Positions 47,232 to 57,674 of a stretch of 64,000 nucleotides of DNA are shown piece by piece. The stretch is from Diphasiastrum complanatum (taxonomy: Eukaryota > Streptophyta > Lycopodiopsida > Lycopodiales > Lycopodiaceae): NCBI GenBank assembly GCA_029204225.1, contig CM055106.1:19726149-19790148 (forward strand), read 5' to 3'. The notes beneath the pieces were generated by a model. It did no database searches. It saw only the letters and a list, made by a program, of their open reading frames with translations, and had not been told where the DNA came from. The translations under genes and the position numbers were made by a program. Positions within the stretch are counted from its first letter, which is position 1. Every line of letters begins with the position of its first letter.

Positions 47232-48114
47232 GAAGGCCCGAAGCATTAGGCCTTCCATTACGTAATGCTCAGATGGGAGGGTGAAGAGAGAATGTAAATT
47301 CCAAAGAGAGAATGGCAGATTCCAGAGGAGAGAGAAAGGTGGATGCACATTCTGGAGGAGAGAGAAAGGTAAATGCATATTTTGGCTTTGAAGGTGCCTC
47401 TAGAATACAAAGGAAACCAGAGTACCTCACATTATGAGAGAGGAAAGAGTGGAGTGGATCATAGGTGATCCCCACTTGGAAGTACGTTTACGATTTTGGT
47501 TATCATCACTCATTCTTTAGATAAATGAACTAATTATCAAGTGACCTTTCCATTCGATCTTCTTGTTGTAGAAATGGTTGTGCCTTATGGTGTCGCTATG
47601 TTTTATGGCAATATTCCCTAATGAAAAGGTCAAAATATATTCTCTCGTACAAGTCTATGTATGTGCATAAAAGATTGCTAGTGCAAGTAATGCACTCATC
47701 TAAAAGAGAATAAAGAATCAAAAGTTTGGGCATACTGCCCTGTATCTTAAAGGCGCTACTCCACATGTGAGAGCAATTTGGATATGAGCAATCAAGCGTT
47801 GCCATGTGGCATTACATGGCTTTTTATCATATCATTTATCCCATAATCAAGAAGCCTTTGTTACAAAGGCAAAAAATATATGTTTTTTTTTTTAAACAGT
47901 CTCCTTTATGCGTGCGTGAGAGTTGATGTATGATGTATAGCCCCCACCCATATGACGGATTCTACCACCAGGTTCACTTGCTAAAGTTGGCGAGTCCAAA
48001 GAGGGATGGTTGCAATCCAAAACATGAACTTTTATTTGATTCACCTTAATAGCTATAGCTTCTAGCATATGTCTCAAAACAAGAGCTAAGAGCTTTGATC
48101 CATCTATCTATCTA

Positions 48115-48149
<35 letters not shown>

Positions 48150-48202
48150 CTCTATATATGGTAAAGTGAAGGAGCATCTCAGCAAAAGATCATATATGTA
48201 AT
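47232..48202. other. Upstream region of the FMN hydrolase gene
   Basis: No coding motif. Pyrimidine-rich and TA-rich simple repeats at about 48,104-48,160 (TCTA, TC and TA runs, with several TATATA words) lie 40-100 bp before the start codon and could include the TATA region and leader of the next gene. Confidence 0.4.
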
Positions 48203-48612
48203 ATGCCAATCAACTGCAATCATGAAATTTTTTCAGCATATATGCAGATTTCATCCCTATCTCTTTCAATCACTTCTACTAGTGCTGCAGCAGCATCAGC
48301 AGCCTCATCATCGTCCTCCTCTTCCTTAAAACTGGCGTTTGCCTGCAAAAGGGCTCTTCTTCTACATCAATTACGAAACCCATCTCATTTCCTCAACCAA
48401 TGCTACTTCTCACTGCTGCCCACTAATCGGCTTGCCAGTAGCAGACGCATCTGTTCCCATATGAACAATAAGCTCTCATCGGCTTCCTCACATGAAGAAG
48501 AAGCAGAGACAGAAATGGGGAGTGATATGAAAATGCTGCCTGTTCTTCTATTCGACGTAATGGGCACCATTGTGCGAGACCCCTTCTATGAGGATGTCCC
48601 GGCCTTCTTTGG
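48203..48612 (+). CDS. FHY1: Plastid FMN hydrolase (HAD family), exon 1
   Basis: First coding exon of a HAD-superfamily phosphatase closest to the plant plastid FMN hydrolase (AtcpFHy1 type), which removes phosphate from flavin mononucleotide to give riboflavin. Residues 1-95 are rich in Ser, Ala, Leu and Arg with few acids, which suits a plastid transit peptide. HAD motif I follows at residues 112-123 (PVLLFDVMGTIV), then RDPFYEDVPAFFG. The nucleophile Asp is present, but position +2 is Met, not the usual Asp. ATG 48,203 is the first Met and gives the full transit peptide. The exon ends in phase 2 before GTAACC at 48,613. Joining to exons 2-4 keeps the frame and the known family order. Confidence 0.85.
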
Positions 48613-49769
48613 GTAACCATATTTCCTGGCTATGATGAAGACTGATGTGATGCACTACCATGTAATGATGCATTTTTTAGGATCGCAAAATCAGATTTGG
48701 TTGTTCTATTTGGGTTAGAGAGATATAGTACTATATTTTTGGTAAAAAAGCTGTGACTAAGACTAGCGGGTATGCAAAGTGTTCCATTGTGTGAGAGTGC
48801 ATCGTGCAATGAATTTTCTGAGAGAGAGTAAAGTTGTAGTTACGTTGATAATCCACACAATTCAAAGGACTAACTTTTTCTAGCTTGAGAAAAGAAATTC
48901 TAGTCTAGCAAGAGATTACATTCTCCATCGTGGGATGACCACGAGTGACGAGGAAGACTGCAATAGCATAATCATCATTACTCAAGTATCTCATAAAGAC
49001 TAATTCGTAAAAGGCAGTGATCCTGGCTGGAGGAGGTTTGCGCATGGTGTTGGCCCCACTGCTATCGTGAAGAATCCGTATTCGGAAAATTTGAAAACTT
49101 CTACATTTTTAAACAACTGCATGGAAATTTCGGCATAGTAATTTATGCAAATAGCTGGTGGATCTCCTGATTGTTGTGTTGCGCGTGCCTTTCCACATGA
49201 AGTGCATGAACTTGGCATGATTCATAGAAGTTTATGATTTCTACAAGGGAATATGATGGTTATATTATGCCAAAAGGCTTATATCAATGAAATGCACTCG
49301 CCTTACATGACTTCAGATTTCTGTGCTCTCATGTATGATATGGGCCAAGCCCTCTTTGCACATCTGATTTTCAGTTTGCCCCCTACAAAGGTAAAGGCAA
49401 TGTTCATGCTTATCCTCTATATGCACAGAGTCTTTGGAATTTGGAAGATACTAATATTGAGAGATTGAGATATTCATGGCTAACTCTTGCATCTTCTTGC
49501 AAGATTCATGAGCAGAGGCACCAGCCTTCATGGTACTGTCATGCCTCTTGCCTATTGGTGTCATTTGGCACTTCCTGATCTCACCTTCTTGAGGGGACTC
49601 ATTCATATATCCGGAGGTCTATTGTTGCTCATATATATAGAGTGTCCAGCATGGATCACCAGGAGAGTTGTGGTTCAAGCTACTGAACTGATTTCCTCAA
49701 GATGGATGCAATACATGACTAAATCATATCTCAACATTTAGACTTAGGAGTATTACACAACCTCAGGTT

Positions 49770-50004
49770 CACTTTGGCATAGTTGCATGTGGAGACAAGC
49801 CATTTCCATAGGATCCCTAGGGAAGATAGGATTTACCAATCGTATGCTACGGATGAGGTGGAGACCAAGGATCACTTCATCTTTTGGTACCTAGTATATT
49901 ATGAGATCAAAGGGAGATACATTGTCTCTTTTGTGATCAGCCAGTCACGCTCATTGATATCATATCAAGATTTGCTTATATGCAAAGTCAAAATCAAAGG
50001 ATGA
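49770..50004 (+). pseudogene. LINE C-terminal zinc-finger relic
   Basis: The plus-strand frame has LHVETSHFHRIPREDRIYQSY, then EVETKDHFIFWYLVYYEIKGRY. This matches the C-terminal region of plant LINE polyproteins (R-I-P-R-E-D-R-I-C..C, then V-E-E-H-F-L-F-C-P-Y), with the Cys residues replaced by Tyr or Trp. A related sequence is on the minus strand at 53,200-53,580. It lies in intron 1 of the FMN hydrolase gene. Confidence 0.55.
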
Positions 50005-51242
50005 GGAGATCGTTCCTTTTAGACATCGAGACCAAAGACAACACATCAATATCAGCAAACACTCACAACCTCATGCATCCTATGCCATGCCACAAGGGCA
50101 CATACTCATAGAAGTCTTCCACAACATATGACACCATCATCATCCACCGCCATCACAACTTTTTCCAAATACGTCTCAAGATACTACCTATGATTGTAGA
50201 CAGTTAGTTTTTACAAAAACCTGTTTCATGGGTGCTTGCCTATACAAGCTCCTTAGTAGTTTCCAATGATGCACCCCCCCCCCCTCCCCCCCGTTCTGGA
50301 ACGTAGTAAATTTTTTTTAACTAATAAATATATCTTATAGATATATTTTGTATCATACAAACATGATATTGATTACTTAATGCTGTTTTTTGGCTTTAAA
50401 GACGAAAAAATCTAAGTTTAAATTTTGCGAAAAAAATAAAAGCATTCCTGGATAACATTTTGGGCAAATTCTTGGAACCCATTTCGGAACGCGTTCTGGA
50501 ATGTGCAATGCAACTCTGGTAGTTTCTTGTTGGTTGGATTATTTACCCGATCAATATTGTCATAAAACAAAAACATTTTACTCTCAGTAAGTTAGAATCG
50601 TATGTAAGATATATGTCTAGTTTTATGTACCTTTTGGGATCTCAAAGATATTAACGAAGCTTTGTCTCTCTCCATTGTACTGTGAGATTATTCTGAAACC
50701 AACCTATTACGTTACATTCCCTAATAGAGTTAGAGAGATGTTTCGCCTTAGAGATTATGTGTACATCAAGTTCTTAGTAAACTCATAGAGACAGATCACT
50801 TCCTATTTAACTCATAGAGACAAATCACTTCCTACTTCTCTAGTGGAGGAATAGATTGTTGATTCAAATGATGACACCCTCATGCCATGTAAACATCAAG
50901 ATCGACACTAGAGAGCTCTACCCACCCCAACATGATACTCGTCGACGAGCACCAAACCATTCTAGACGTGCATTTTCAGCTCTAGCTCAGCTCTTATGGC
51001 TTACATAGTGTATGTCACATCATACTTTGGCATTTTATGAGACATCAACTAGTCAAAGGGACTCTTTTCTTACAACATTTACTTTATTGAGTTTATAGTC
51101 TCAACGGTTTATTCTCACTACACGACTTTCATTTGCTGAAAGTATGGTTTATAATTGAGTTATTTACTTTAATTTATGATTCAGTATATTACTTTTAGTT
51201 TTAGGAGATATTTACACTCCTGCTACTTTATAGACACGTGAA

Positions 51243-51449
51243 ATGTACTCATTAGTCTTACATACTTTAGGTACTAGCCGAGCTCCTCAAACCAATTGCC
51301 AAACTCGCCTCCCCTTCCTGGCCCACTGTTTCAACCCCTCTGTCGTTGATGGTTTCCCCATACCTTGGGCCACCAATCTCCTTCATCCCATTCTTAAAGC
51401 AGGCAATGCAAGAAACAATCACATGCAGACACAATCTATGCAAAATTAG
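51243..51449 (+). pseudogene. Possible LINE RT fragment
   Basis: The frame contains LAHCFNPSVVDGFPIPWATN followed by LLHPILKAGNARNNH, resembling the N-terminal RT block of plant LINEs (FP.PW.T....PI.K.GD....NYR). It is short and isolated, and the downstream motifs are missing. Confidence 0.4.
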
Positions 51450-51477
51450 ACTCGAAACTTTGAGTCCACTTTATTAA

Positions 51478-51612
51478 TCTAGCATCGTTCACAACCTTGA
51501 ACGTATGCCTCGACATGGCCTTTCATCTTTGGCCAATATAAGCTTTGTTTGACAAGGTCCAATGTCCTTTGTATGCTTGGGTGACCAGCACATGGGTTGT
51601 TATGACACTGTT
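51478..51612 (-). pseudogene. Ty3/gypsy integrase zinc-domain fragment
   Basis: Minus-strand translation gives CHNNPCAGHPSIQRTLDLVK, then SLYWPKMKGHVEAYVQGCERC: a complete HHCC zinc-binding motif of a gypsy integrase. Nothing of the core domain follows. Upstream on this strand the sequence joins a Gag-like coiled coil, so most of pol is deleted. Confidence 0.75.
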
Positions 51613-52229
51613 ACAGGATCTAGGTGTGGTGTCCAAGGAGGGTGCTACAGAAGACGAAGAGGTGGTAGATGATCTCAGGATAGAAGCCTATGATTTGGTC
51701 TCACGTACTTCTTGCTCGAGAGTAGGGACCTTCTGTACATGTTCCATCGTCTCATGAAACCCCTGTTCAAGAATGGGAATCCGGGTAGTGCACTCAACAG
51801 TGACACATATTTGGCGCTCAAGTTGGGGAAGCTTACTCATGGATGCCTTAGTATCCTCAACAGTATGGGAGATATTAGGGATGATGTCCCTCTGCCAAGC
51901 ACTAAGCTCAGCACGAAGAGAAGCAATTTCAGCCTGTTGAGCGTCAATCGTGGCAGTCTTAGTAAGCAAATCCACACGAAGTTCATTGGTTGTGAAAGAA
52001 AAGCGGCAAATTGCTTAGTAATGTAGTCATTCAGTGAGGAGATGTTCTCAGAAGTGGTGTGCCGCATGTAGGTGTGGCATGTGGCTCCCATAGCAGCTAA
52101 GGACGAAGTAGCGACCTGTGGTGGCCGAGCACTGACAGAATCGGTAGGCATGGTGGTCGGAACCTCCAAAGTACGAGGACATTTGCGAGAGCCTGTTGGC
52201 ATGAACCTCTTAGCTCGCTTTGTGCGCAA
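51613..52229 (-). pseudogene. Gag-like coiled-coil relic
   Basis: From a Met at 52,229 (MRTKRAKRFMPTGSRKCPR) the minus strand reads a basic start, a Ser/Thr region (SSLNDYITKQFAAFLSQPMN) and, after a frameshift near 51,975, a helical stretch (DAQQAEIASLRAELSAWQRD; KLPQLERQICVTVE) with regular spacing of hydrophobics. Such N-terminal coiled coils occur in some plant gypsy Gag proteins. It continues almost directly into the integrase zinc domain, so this is an internally deleted retroelement. No LTR is identified. Confidence 0.45.
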
Positions 52230-52780
52230 GACAAAGCTTGGAGATAGGCGAAACGAAGCCGTAGGATGATTTGCAGGAGATAGATCAGAGAGGCAGCAAG
52301 AACAATAGCGAGGCGCTCAACACATCAGATGGATCAGCGATGGCTGAGAGGGAGTAGTGGGATGTGTTGGAAAATCTATGGTAAGAACGTGCATACACAA
52401 GCAAACCCTAATCAAGCAGTTTTACGGAAATGAGCGTAATTTTTTCATACGAAGTCCGATTGACCCGAAAATTGATTTAGATCGAAGGTAAGACAGAGCA
52501 CTATGCAGTCGTCAGCCTGTACTTGCAGTCTGGCACGTATCCGTACGGACTGTCCAGATTTTACAGATTGCGTAAATTTTGAGATCAAGAAAAATCAAAT
52601 TTTCAAAACTCAAACTTTGAGGATCTATTGCAATGAAATCTTGAGAAACAAGCTTAGAGTAGCTAAAAGTAATGCAAGAAAGTGTCATGCACATAAAAGG
52701 TAGATCTAGCCACATAGAAAGCTAGAAAGAAGTGAGAGTTGCATGGAGATGGAAGCAGTGAGGAGATGAAGTTGCCTGCG

Positions 52781-52782
<2 letters not shown>

Positions 52783-52837
<55 letters not shown>
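52783..52837. repeat. (GA)n tract, tail of LINE copy
   Basis: 55 bp of pure GA on the plus strand, i.e. CT at the 3' end of the minus-strand LINE. Confidence 0.9.
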
Positions 52838-52840
<3 letters not shown>

Positions 52841-53590
52841 TATTAATGTCACGCCAAAAGGCGTATAAGATGAATAAGTACATATCAAGTGTGTGGAACA
52901 AGTGGGAGCATATGAAAATGTTTCCAATTGTGTAAAAGAAAATGCATTCAATGTAAATCTAAGTACGAATACCATTAAAAAAGAAACAATATATGTATGG
53001 AACATGAAATAGCTGTGTATGATGGTAAAGAGCCTCAGATCATGTTTTGGAAACGGTGGTGATGTTTCTGCTTCCTTTGAAGAAGGATGTAATACGAGCT
53101 GTAGTAGGAAGTAAGGTTGGGGTCAGCTGCCGATGTCGAGTGTGGAAGGGACCTCTCCCTGTGCTAGGACGAGTAAATCTGGCTGTAGGGTAATGCTCGA
53201 AGGTTCATTGTCTCTGAGCTCTATGGGAAGTCATATCCTCATCCTCATCATCCTCTGAATTTGAGTCTAGTCATGGTTGCTGTCTGGAAGAAAAGACATG
53301 ATATAAAGTTGTGTCTGGTGTACTCCGATGAGAAGACTAGAGATCTCGTCATAGTAGAAGCATCTCTCGTATCATAAGTGCAACGCAACATGGATCCTCA
53401 TAGGTAACAAGTGAGTGCAAAGTGACTGGTGTATCTCTGAATAGACAACAATATCTCCCTCGGCATGTGAAGATGAAGTGCTCCTTTGTCTCGAGAACAT
53501 AACTAGCGGATCCTAATTGGTCAATCTCAATCTCAAGTTGGTGTGAAGAGACATGGAGCTGACTCAGTATGAATCTGAGACCATGTGATA
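52783..53590 (-). mobile_element. LINE 3' end with hairpin and (CT)n tail
   Basis: The minus strand has coding QLGSASYVLETKEHFIFTC-RGRYCCLFRD, then SLVTYEDPCCVALMIREM, homologous to the LINE relic at 49,770 (DHFIF, GRY, YQDLLIC). An acidic tail (SNSEDDEDEDM) follows, then about 380 bases of noncoding 3' region ending ATACGCCTTTTGGCGT, GACATTAATAAAG and a pure CT tract (52,837-52,783). ACGCC/GGCGT forms a 5-bp stem with a 4-base loop at 52,851-52,864. The CT tract therefore sits where a LINE tail belongs. The element is 5' truncated, as usual for LINEs. Confidence 0.6.
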
Positions 53591-53592
53591 AC

Positions 53593-53594
<2 letters not shown>

Positions 53595-53664
<70 letters not shown>

Positions 53665-53795
53665 GATTAAGTTTATTAACGTCCACAAAAGCCAATAAGG
53701 CATATGGGATCCAAATCAAGTACGACAGAGATTAGATAAAGTTTATTAACATCCACAAAAGCCAATAAGGCGTATGGGATCAAGTACAATATCCA
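53595..53795 (-). repeat. Second LINE-type 3' end, tandemly duplicated
   Basis: A GA tract (53,595-53,660) followed on the plus strand by ATTAGATTAAGTTTATTAAC and GCCAATAAGGC, then a 70-bp repeat of the same (53,660-53,729 and 53,730-53,795). Read on the minus strand each copy is hairpin GCCTTATTGGC, about 10-15 bases, GTTAATAAAC, and then in one case the CT tail. The order of hairpin, TTAATAAA and CT tail is the same as at 52,838-52,864, with related sequence. Confidence 0.6.
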
Positions 53796-54430
53796 TGTCT
53801 CAAAATCCAGTAAAATAATGAAAAAGCCATTCCAAGGTTATAAATCGATCTTTGTTACGGTCTAAAATAGCTTTACGCAAATTATGATCTTCTAACAAAA
53901 TCACCAAGCATACTATTATCAACTTTATCAAATAAAGTTGCTATAGGTTCTTCGAAAAGCTTAGAAAAGTTTTTCCTAAGAGCTTCAAGCTACCGCAGTC
54001 AATTGGTGATGAAATTCTGTCTTAATACTCCTTTTCTTGCAAAGAGAGCATGTGCGCTCTTCCCAAGGTTCTCCAGAATGTCTCATCTTCCCATTTCCGA
54101 ATTTAATTCAAGAGAATTTGTCCCCAAGCGTGAAATGGCCTTCTTTTTTTTTTCATAGGTATATCGACAAAAATGTGGCATTGAGTAGGAGCTCCTATTA
54201 TAGGGTTGAAACATTCTTTATAGTGCTTCATTTTTTGCATCAAAGGAGGCTTCCATAACACCTCATTGAACTTAGTATGTGCAAACAATTCCATTTCCTT
54301 ATTAGTCCATTCTCTCCTCCTCATGCTCTTTTCAATATTGCCCTAAAAACGAGATGTTTGAAAGTTGTGGCAATCTGCTGAATTCATTTAACTGGGAACG
54401 ATTGTACCCCTAAAGGGCATTCTTCTATAA
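53796..54430 (-). other. Degraded minus-strand coding, unidentified
   Basis: Minus-strand frames here (for example 54,103-54,324, with KEMELFAHTKFNEVLWKPPL and ECFNPIIGAPTQC) are open but unrecognised. They may be upstream sequence of the retroposon whose 3' end is at 53,595. Confidence 0.25.
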
Positions 54431-54439
54431 GATTGTTGG

Positions 54440-55060
54440 AAAAATTTCCATTTTTGTTGAGGGGCTCTAGTATGGTTTGCTTTGACCGACAACTTCAAAC
54501 TGATGCAAGTGGTGTCAGAAGTTTTCCTTTCTTGCCTTCAAAAATATGGAAACATGGATCTTCACAGGATTCTTCCCTACCATGGCTGCCCATGTCTTGG
54601 TTTCTTCTTTATGTTGCTCTAACTCGGATTTATTTGAAAGTATCCCTGGACAGCTGTCAAAGTTCCTCAATTACCCTCCTCAAGGCTGCTATTTCTTCTT
54701 GGAGATGCATCATCTCTACAATTTTCTTCTCATCATGTGCCCTCAGATCTTGTCCAAGTCTTGAATTTGTTGTTGCAAAGGCTTGAGCATAACACTGAAT
54801 TTCATCAACAGTGAACTGGTTGTGGGGAAGAAAGGTCTCCTAACTCTTGATCCATGGTGACTAGAAATAAGGCAGCTAGAGATACTTCAGTAAGGACTGG
54901 GACAGCCCACAAAGAAGGCTGTATGAGCGTCAGCACCCAGCAGTAAGACTCTCCTATTCCTGATATGATCAGTATGTCCTGAAAATCGTTGAGTAATGCA
55001 GCAGCGAAAGTAAGCCCGATCTTGCGGGGCCGCAGTAGAAGCAGCAATCAAGGAATCAAG
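54440..55060 (-). pseudogene. Possible Gag N-terminal relic
   Basis: The minus strand reads MDQELGDLSSPQPVHC, a stop, then FAVDEIQCYAQAFATTNSRL and EKKIVEMMHLQEEIAALRRV, a helical segment, with further stops downstream. The pattern (short acidic start, coiled coil) resembles the beginning of some chromovirus Gag proteins, but no capsid core is seen. The assignment is tentative. Confidence 0.3.
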
Positions 55061-55224
55061 ACAACATCAATAGTGATAAATTTGGGGCAGCAAGGATCTT
55101 CAGGAAAGCTCAAGGCAGGGCAGCTTCTATGCTTAAGTTAGGCATGATTCAGATCAGGGAAACAAGACCCCCAATCTTTTGCCAGCAAGTTTTGAGCCCT
55201 CAGATATCGTCTTTCTTTGATAGT

Positions 55225-55230
<6 letters not shown>

Positions 55231-55285
<55 letters not shown>
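55231..55285. repeat. (GA)n tract before FMN hydrolase exon 2
   Basis: 55 bp of GA ending 23 bases before exon 2. Its end forms AG|GTAAGT, a perfect donor consensus (55,284-55,291). Confidence 0.95.
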
Positions 55286-55288
<3 letters not shown>

Positions 55289-55308
55289 AGTTGCACTGGT
55301 TTGTGCAG

Positions 55309-55384
55309 GCTTTCAATGAAGGAGCTGCTTGCAATCAAGCATCCGACAGCATGGATTGAGTTTGAAAAGGGCCACCTAGCTGAA
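55309..55384 (+). CDS. FHY1: Plastid FMN hydrolase, exon 2
   Basis: 76-base exon between GTGCAG and GTACGT. With the two bases left from exon 1 it reads G-LSMKELLAIKHPTAWIEFEKG-HLAE, the conserved block after motif I in this family. The phase is 2 in and 0 out. The fit to exons 1 and 3 is exact. Confidence 0.85.
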
Positions 55385-56199
55385 GTACGTGGTTCTGTTC
55401 TCTTTCTTGGCAATCCCAAATAAAGTCTTTTTGGAGTAAATTTCAATACATCTGTAAAACATGAGCCTTATCAAGTCACATTTGAGTTTGTTTGTTTGAT
55501 TTAAGTGCATGTGCTGCTATCCATCTGGGGAGATTCAATAGTGTTTGTTTCATGTTGTCATTGGAGCAGATGTTTATTAATTCAGCCACATTCCATAGGC
55601 ATTTATTTCCCAGCCGTAGTCACATATGAAAACTACACTTATTAGCAAGCATCCATTCATGTCATTTATCATATATTTTCTAGTCAGATCTTGACCTGAA
55701 ATTGTATTCTTTTGTTGAGTATCCACAAAACTGTCAGCAATTTTTATGTCAAAGCTAGGATCCATATTGGTAATCATCTAAGACGAAGTTTGAGAATATC
55801 AGATCATTTCCAACAAATAAAAGATAACTTTAACTGGCAACCTTACTTTGTTCCGTTCTCCGGCTATATTTTCCTGCAGGCCACTTTTGAATTTTTAGTT
55901 TCTACTTTAGAACTTACCAGTGCATACATCTAAGCCAAACGAATTTTGTACAGTTATCATCAAAAACCTGTGTTTGCTTTTTCTCCGTGTCGTTAAATGC
56001 CACAAAATTCATAGTCTACAATCTGAATTGCACCATTCATGTGTATTGATGTGTGTTCAAGGATTACTGGCATATAGGACTAAGATTTTTCCTACTCCTT
56101 GACCATGATTTGTGTTTTATGTAATCTGGTACTAGATCAGTAATGGTTGTAAGACTAGCGTCCCACTGGTTTACCTTAAGAGGATCTTGCATGTTGCAG

Positions 56200-56251
56200 G
56201 ATCAGCTGAAAGAAATTTTTTTCAATGATGGACGTGGTTTTGATTTCAGTG
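56200..56251 (+). CDS. FHY1: Plastid FMN hydrolase, exon 3
   Basis: 52-base exon after TTGCAG reading DQLKEIFFNDGRGFDFS and ending in phase 1 before GTAATA. It corresponds to the family segment EEELARKFF.DGRDFD. Intron 2 is 815 bp (55,385-56,199). Confidence 0.85.
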
Positions 56252-56386
56252 GTAATAGTTCTTAACCTGTTCTTGTGCTATATAAAACAAAAATGAAAAG
56301 GTTGAAGTTTTTGGCTAGGGGAATTCGAAAGCTGTAAGACCCGAATTTAGTCTGTAAACCTTCTACCTATCATTCAGTTCAGAACA

Positions 56387-56710
56387 GAATCTATTTAGCA
56401 TATTTTGGATTTTGCCAGCTTTAGAGGTCCAGTAAAATGGCCTTCCTTTTGAGTTCTATGAACTCTTAAGTGTGCACCACCAAGTTTTGGTCATTGCTTT
56501 AGCTTTGAGTACATGAAACTAGGTGGAACTATGTACGATAATCACTCTGAATCTATTTAGCATATTTTGGATTTTGCCAGCTTTAGAGGTCCAGTAAAAT
56601 GGCCTTCCTTTTGAATTCTATGAATTCTTAAGTGTGCACAAGCAAGTTTTGGTCATTGCTTTAGTTTTGAGTGCATGAAACTAGGTGGAACTATGTACGA
56701 TAATCACTTT
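56387..56710. repeat. 162-bp tandem duplication in intron 3
   Basis: Copies 56,387-56,548 and 56,549-56,710 are nearly identical, each beginning GAATCTATTTAGCATATT. A few substitutions separate them, such as GAGTTCTATGAAC against GAATTCTATGAAT. The duplication is confined to the intron. Confidence 0.95.
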
Positions 56711-56848
56711 AGAATCAAATCATGGTTTGCTTCTTTGTGATTGATGGTTGACTAGATTCTCTTTGGCATCTTCTGTTTTAGGATGCTCAAGTTTTTCCAT
56801 CACTACTTTTCAGCTGAAATAAACTCTCATACAATATTCCTGCCATAG

Positions 56849-56963
56849 GGTTAAAGGATTTGATGCTTAATGGCTACCAATACCTGGAGGGCATGGAGGA
56901 ACTTTTGAGCCGCCTAAAAGTTTCTGGTTACCAAATGCATGCTTTTACGAATTACCCATCCTG
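56849..56963 (+). CDS. FHY1: Plastid FMN hydrolase, exon 4
   Basis: Exon after CCATAG. With the G of exon 3 it reads GLKDLMLNGYQYLEGMEELL, then SRLKVSGYQMHAFTNYPSW; FTNYP is HAD motif II (Thr/Ser of the hydrolase site). The likely donor is CTG|GTCAAGT at 56,964, leaving phase 2. The remaining exons (motifs III and IV, with the catalytic Lys and DD) are not in the window, so intron 4 exceeds 7 kb. Confidence 0.82.
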
Positions 56964-57311
56964 GTCAAGTGACTCTCTTTTCATAGCTAGTTGTCTTTCC
57001 ATTTATCTGTTTTACTTGTCATCTATAGCATAGAATGATGATGCTAAGAAACACTTAAGGCGTGCTTAAAACCACCAATAGAGCAAGTTAAGTGCAACTA
57101 TAAAATTCCTACTCGGCTGACATGTACCACTCGTTTTAGATGTAGTTACATGCCACCTCATAAAGGAATTGAAATTCTTGACACAACATCATTGCTGTTG
57201 CCATTTGTAATACAACATACAATCATTCTATGCCACCATATGTGTTGTTATGATGGATATTTATTGTAGACTTGAAATGGATGTAAAATCCTTTTATTTC
57301 ATTATACTATA
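56964..57311 (+). other. FHY1: Start of FMN hydrolase intron 4
   Basis: AT-rich intron sequence without coding features, up to the hAT element. Confidence 0.6.
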
Positions 57312-57374
57312 GGTCCCGCGGTACTGGTTACCACGGATCCCGGTACCGCGGGACCGTACTGGTACCGCGGTACC
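57312..57374. repeat. GC-rich palindrome cluster at hAT 5' side
   Basis: GGTCCCGCGGTAC (57,312-57,324) and GTACCGCGGGACC (57,343-57,355) are perfect 13-bp inverted repeats, and GGTACCGCGGTACC (57,361-57,374) is a perfect palindrome. They stand in AT-rich DNA 300 bp before the transposase start and may be subterminal repeats or the end of the hAT element. No matching copy is seen after 60,952. Confidence 0.8.
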
Positions 57375-57674
57375 ATAATATATTAATATAATTAATATTC
57401 AATATTTTTTGAAATTTTTTTAAACCTAATCTACCCGCCCCCCTCGCTTCTTCTCTCCCAATTTTTTTCCAGCCATTGTTGCCCTGCCTTCGCTACTGGT
57501 TTTGCTGCCCTGCCTTCCCTGCCTTGCGTCTGATTTGCGTCGCCCTTCGCCCACAGACCGCCCTACCTTGCATCTGATTTGCAAGAACCTGCCTTCGTCC
57601 ATTTTCAGCGTCTCTCACACAGTGTACCCTGCTGTTTTTTTTCCAGCGTTTTGTCCTTAGTTTTCTCCATCGCA

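Larger units (their letters stand above)
48613..55308 (+). other. FHY1: FMN hydrolase intron 1 (6.7 kb)
   Basis: GT at 48,613 and AG at 55,307-55,308. It contains LINE relics, gag/integrase scraps, a LINE 3' end, GA microsatellites and unannotated AT-rich sequence (48,613-49,700 and 50,005-51,240 show nothing recognised apart from a C-rich run at 50,276-50,292). Confidence 0.8.

Noticed and set aside
46948-47378. Open frames of alternating Arg-Glu or Leu-Ser in GA tracts (also 55,129-55,446 and 52,706-53,005)
   Set aside because: They are pure products of dinucleotide repeats and have no other support.
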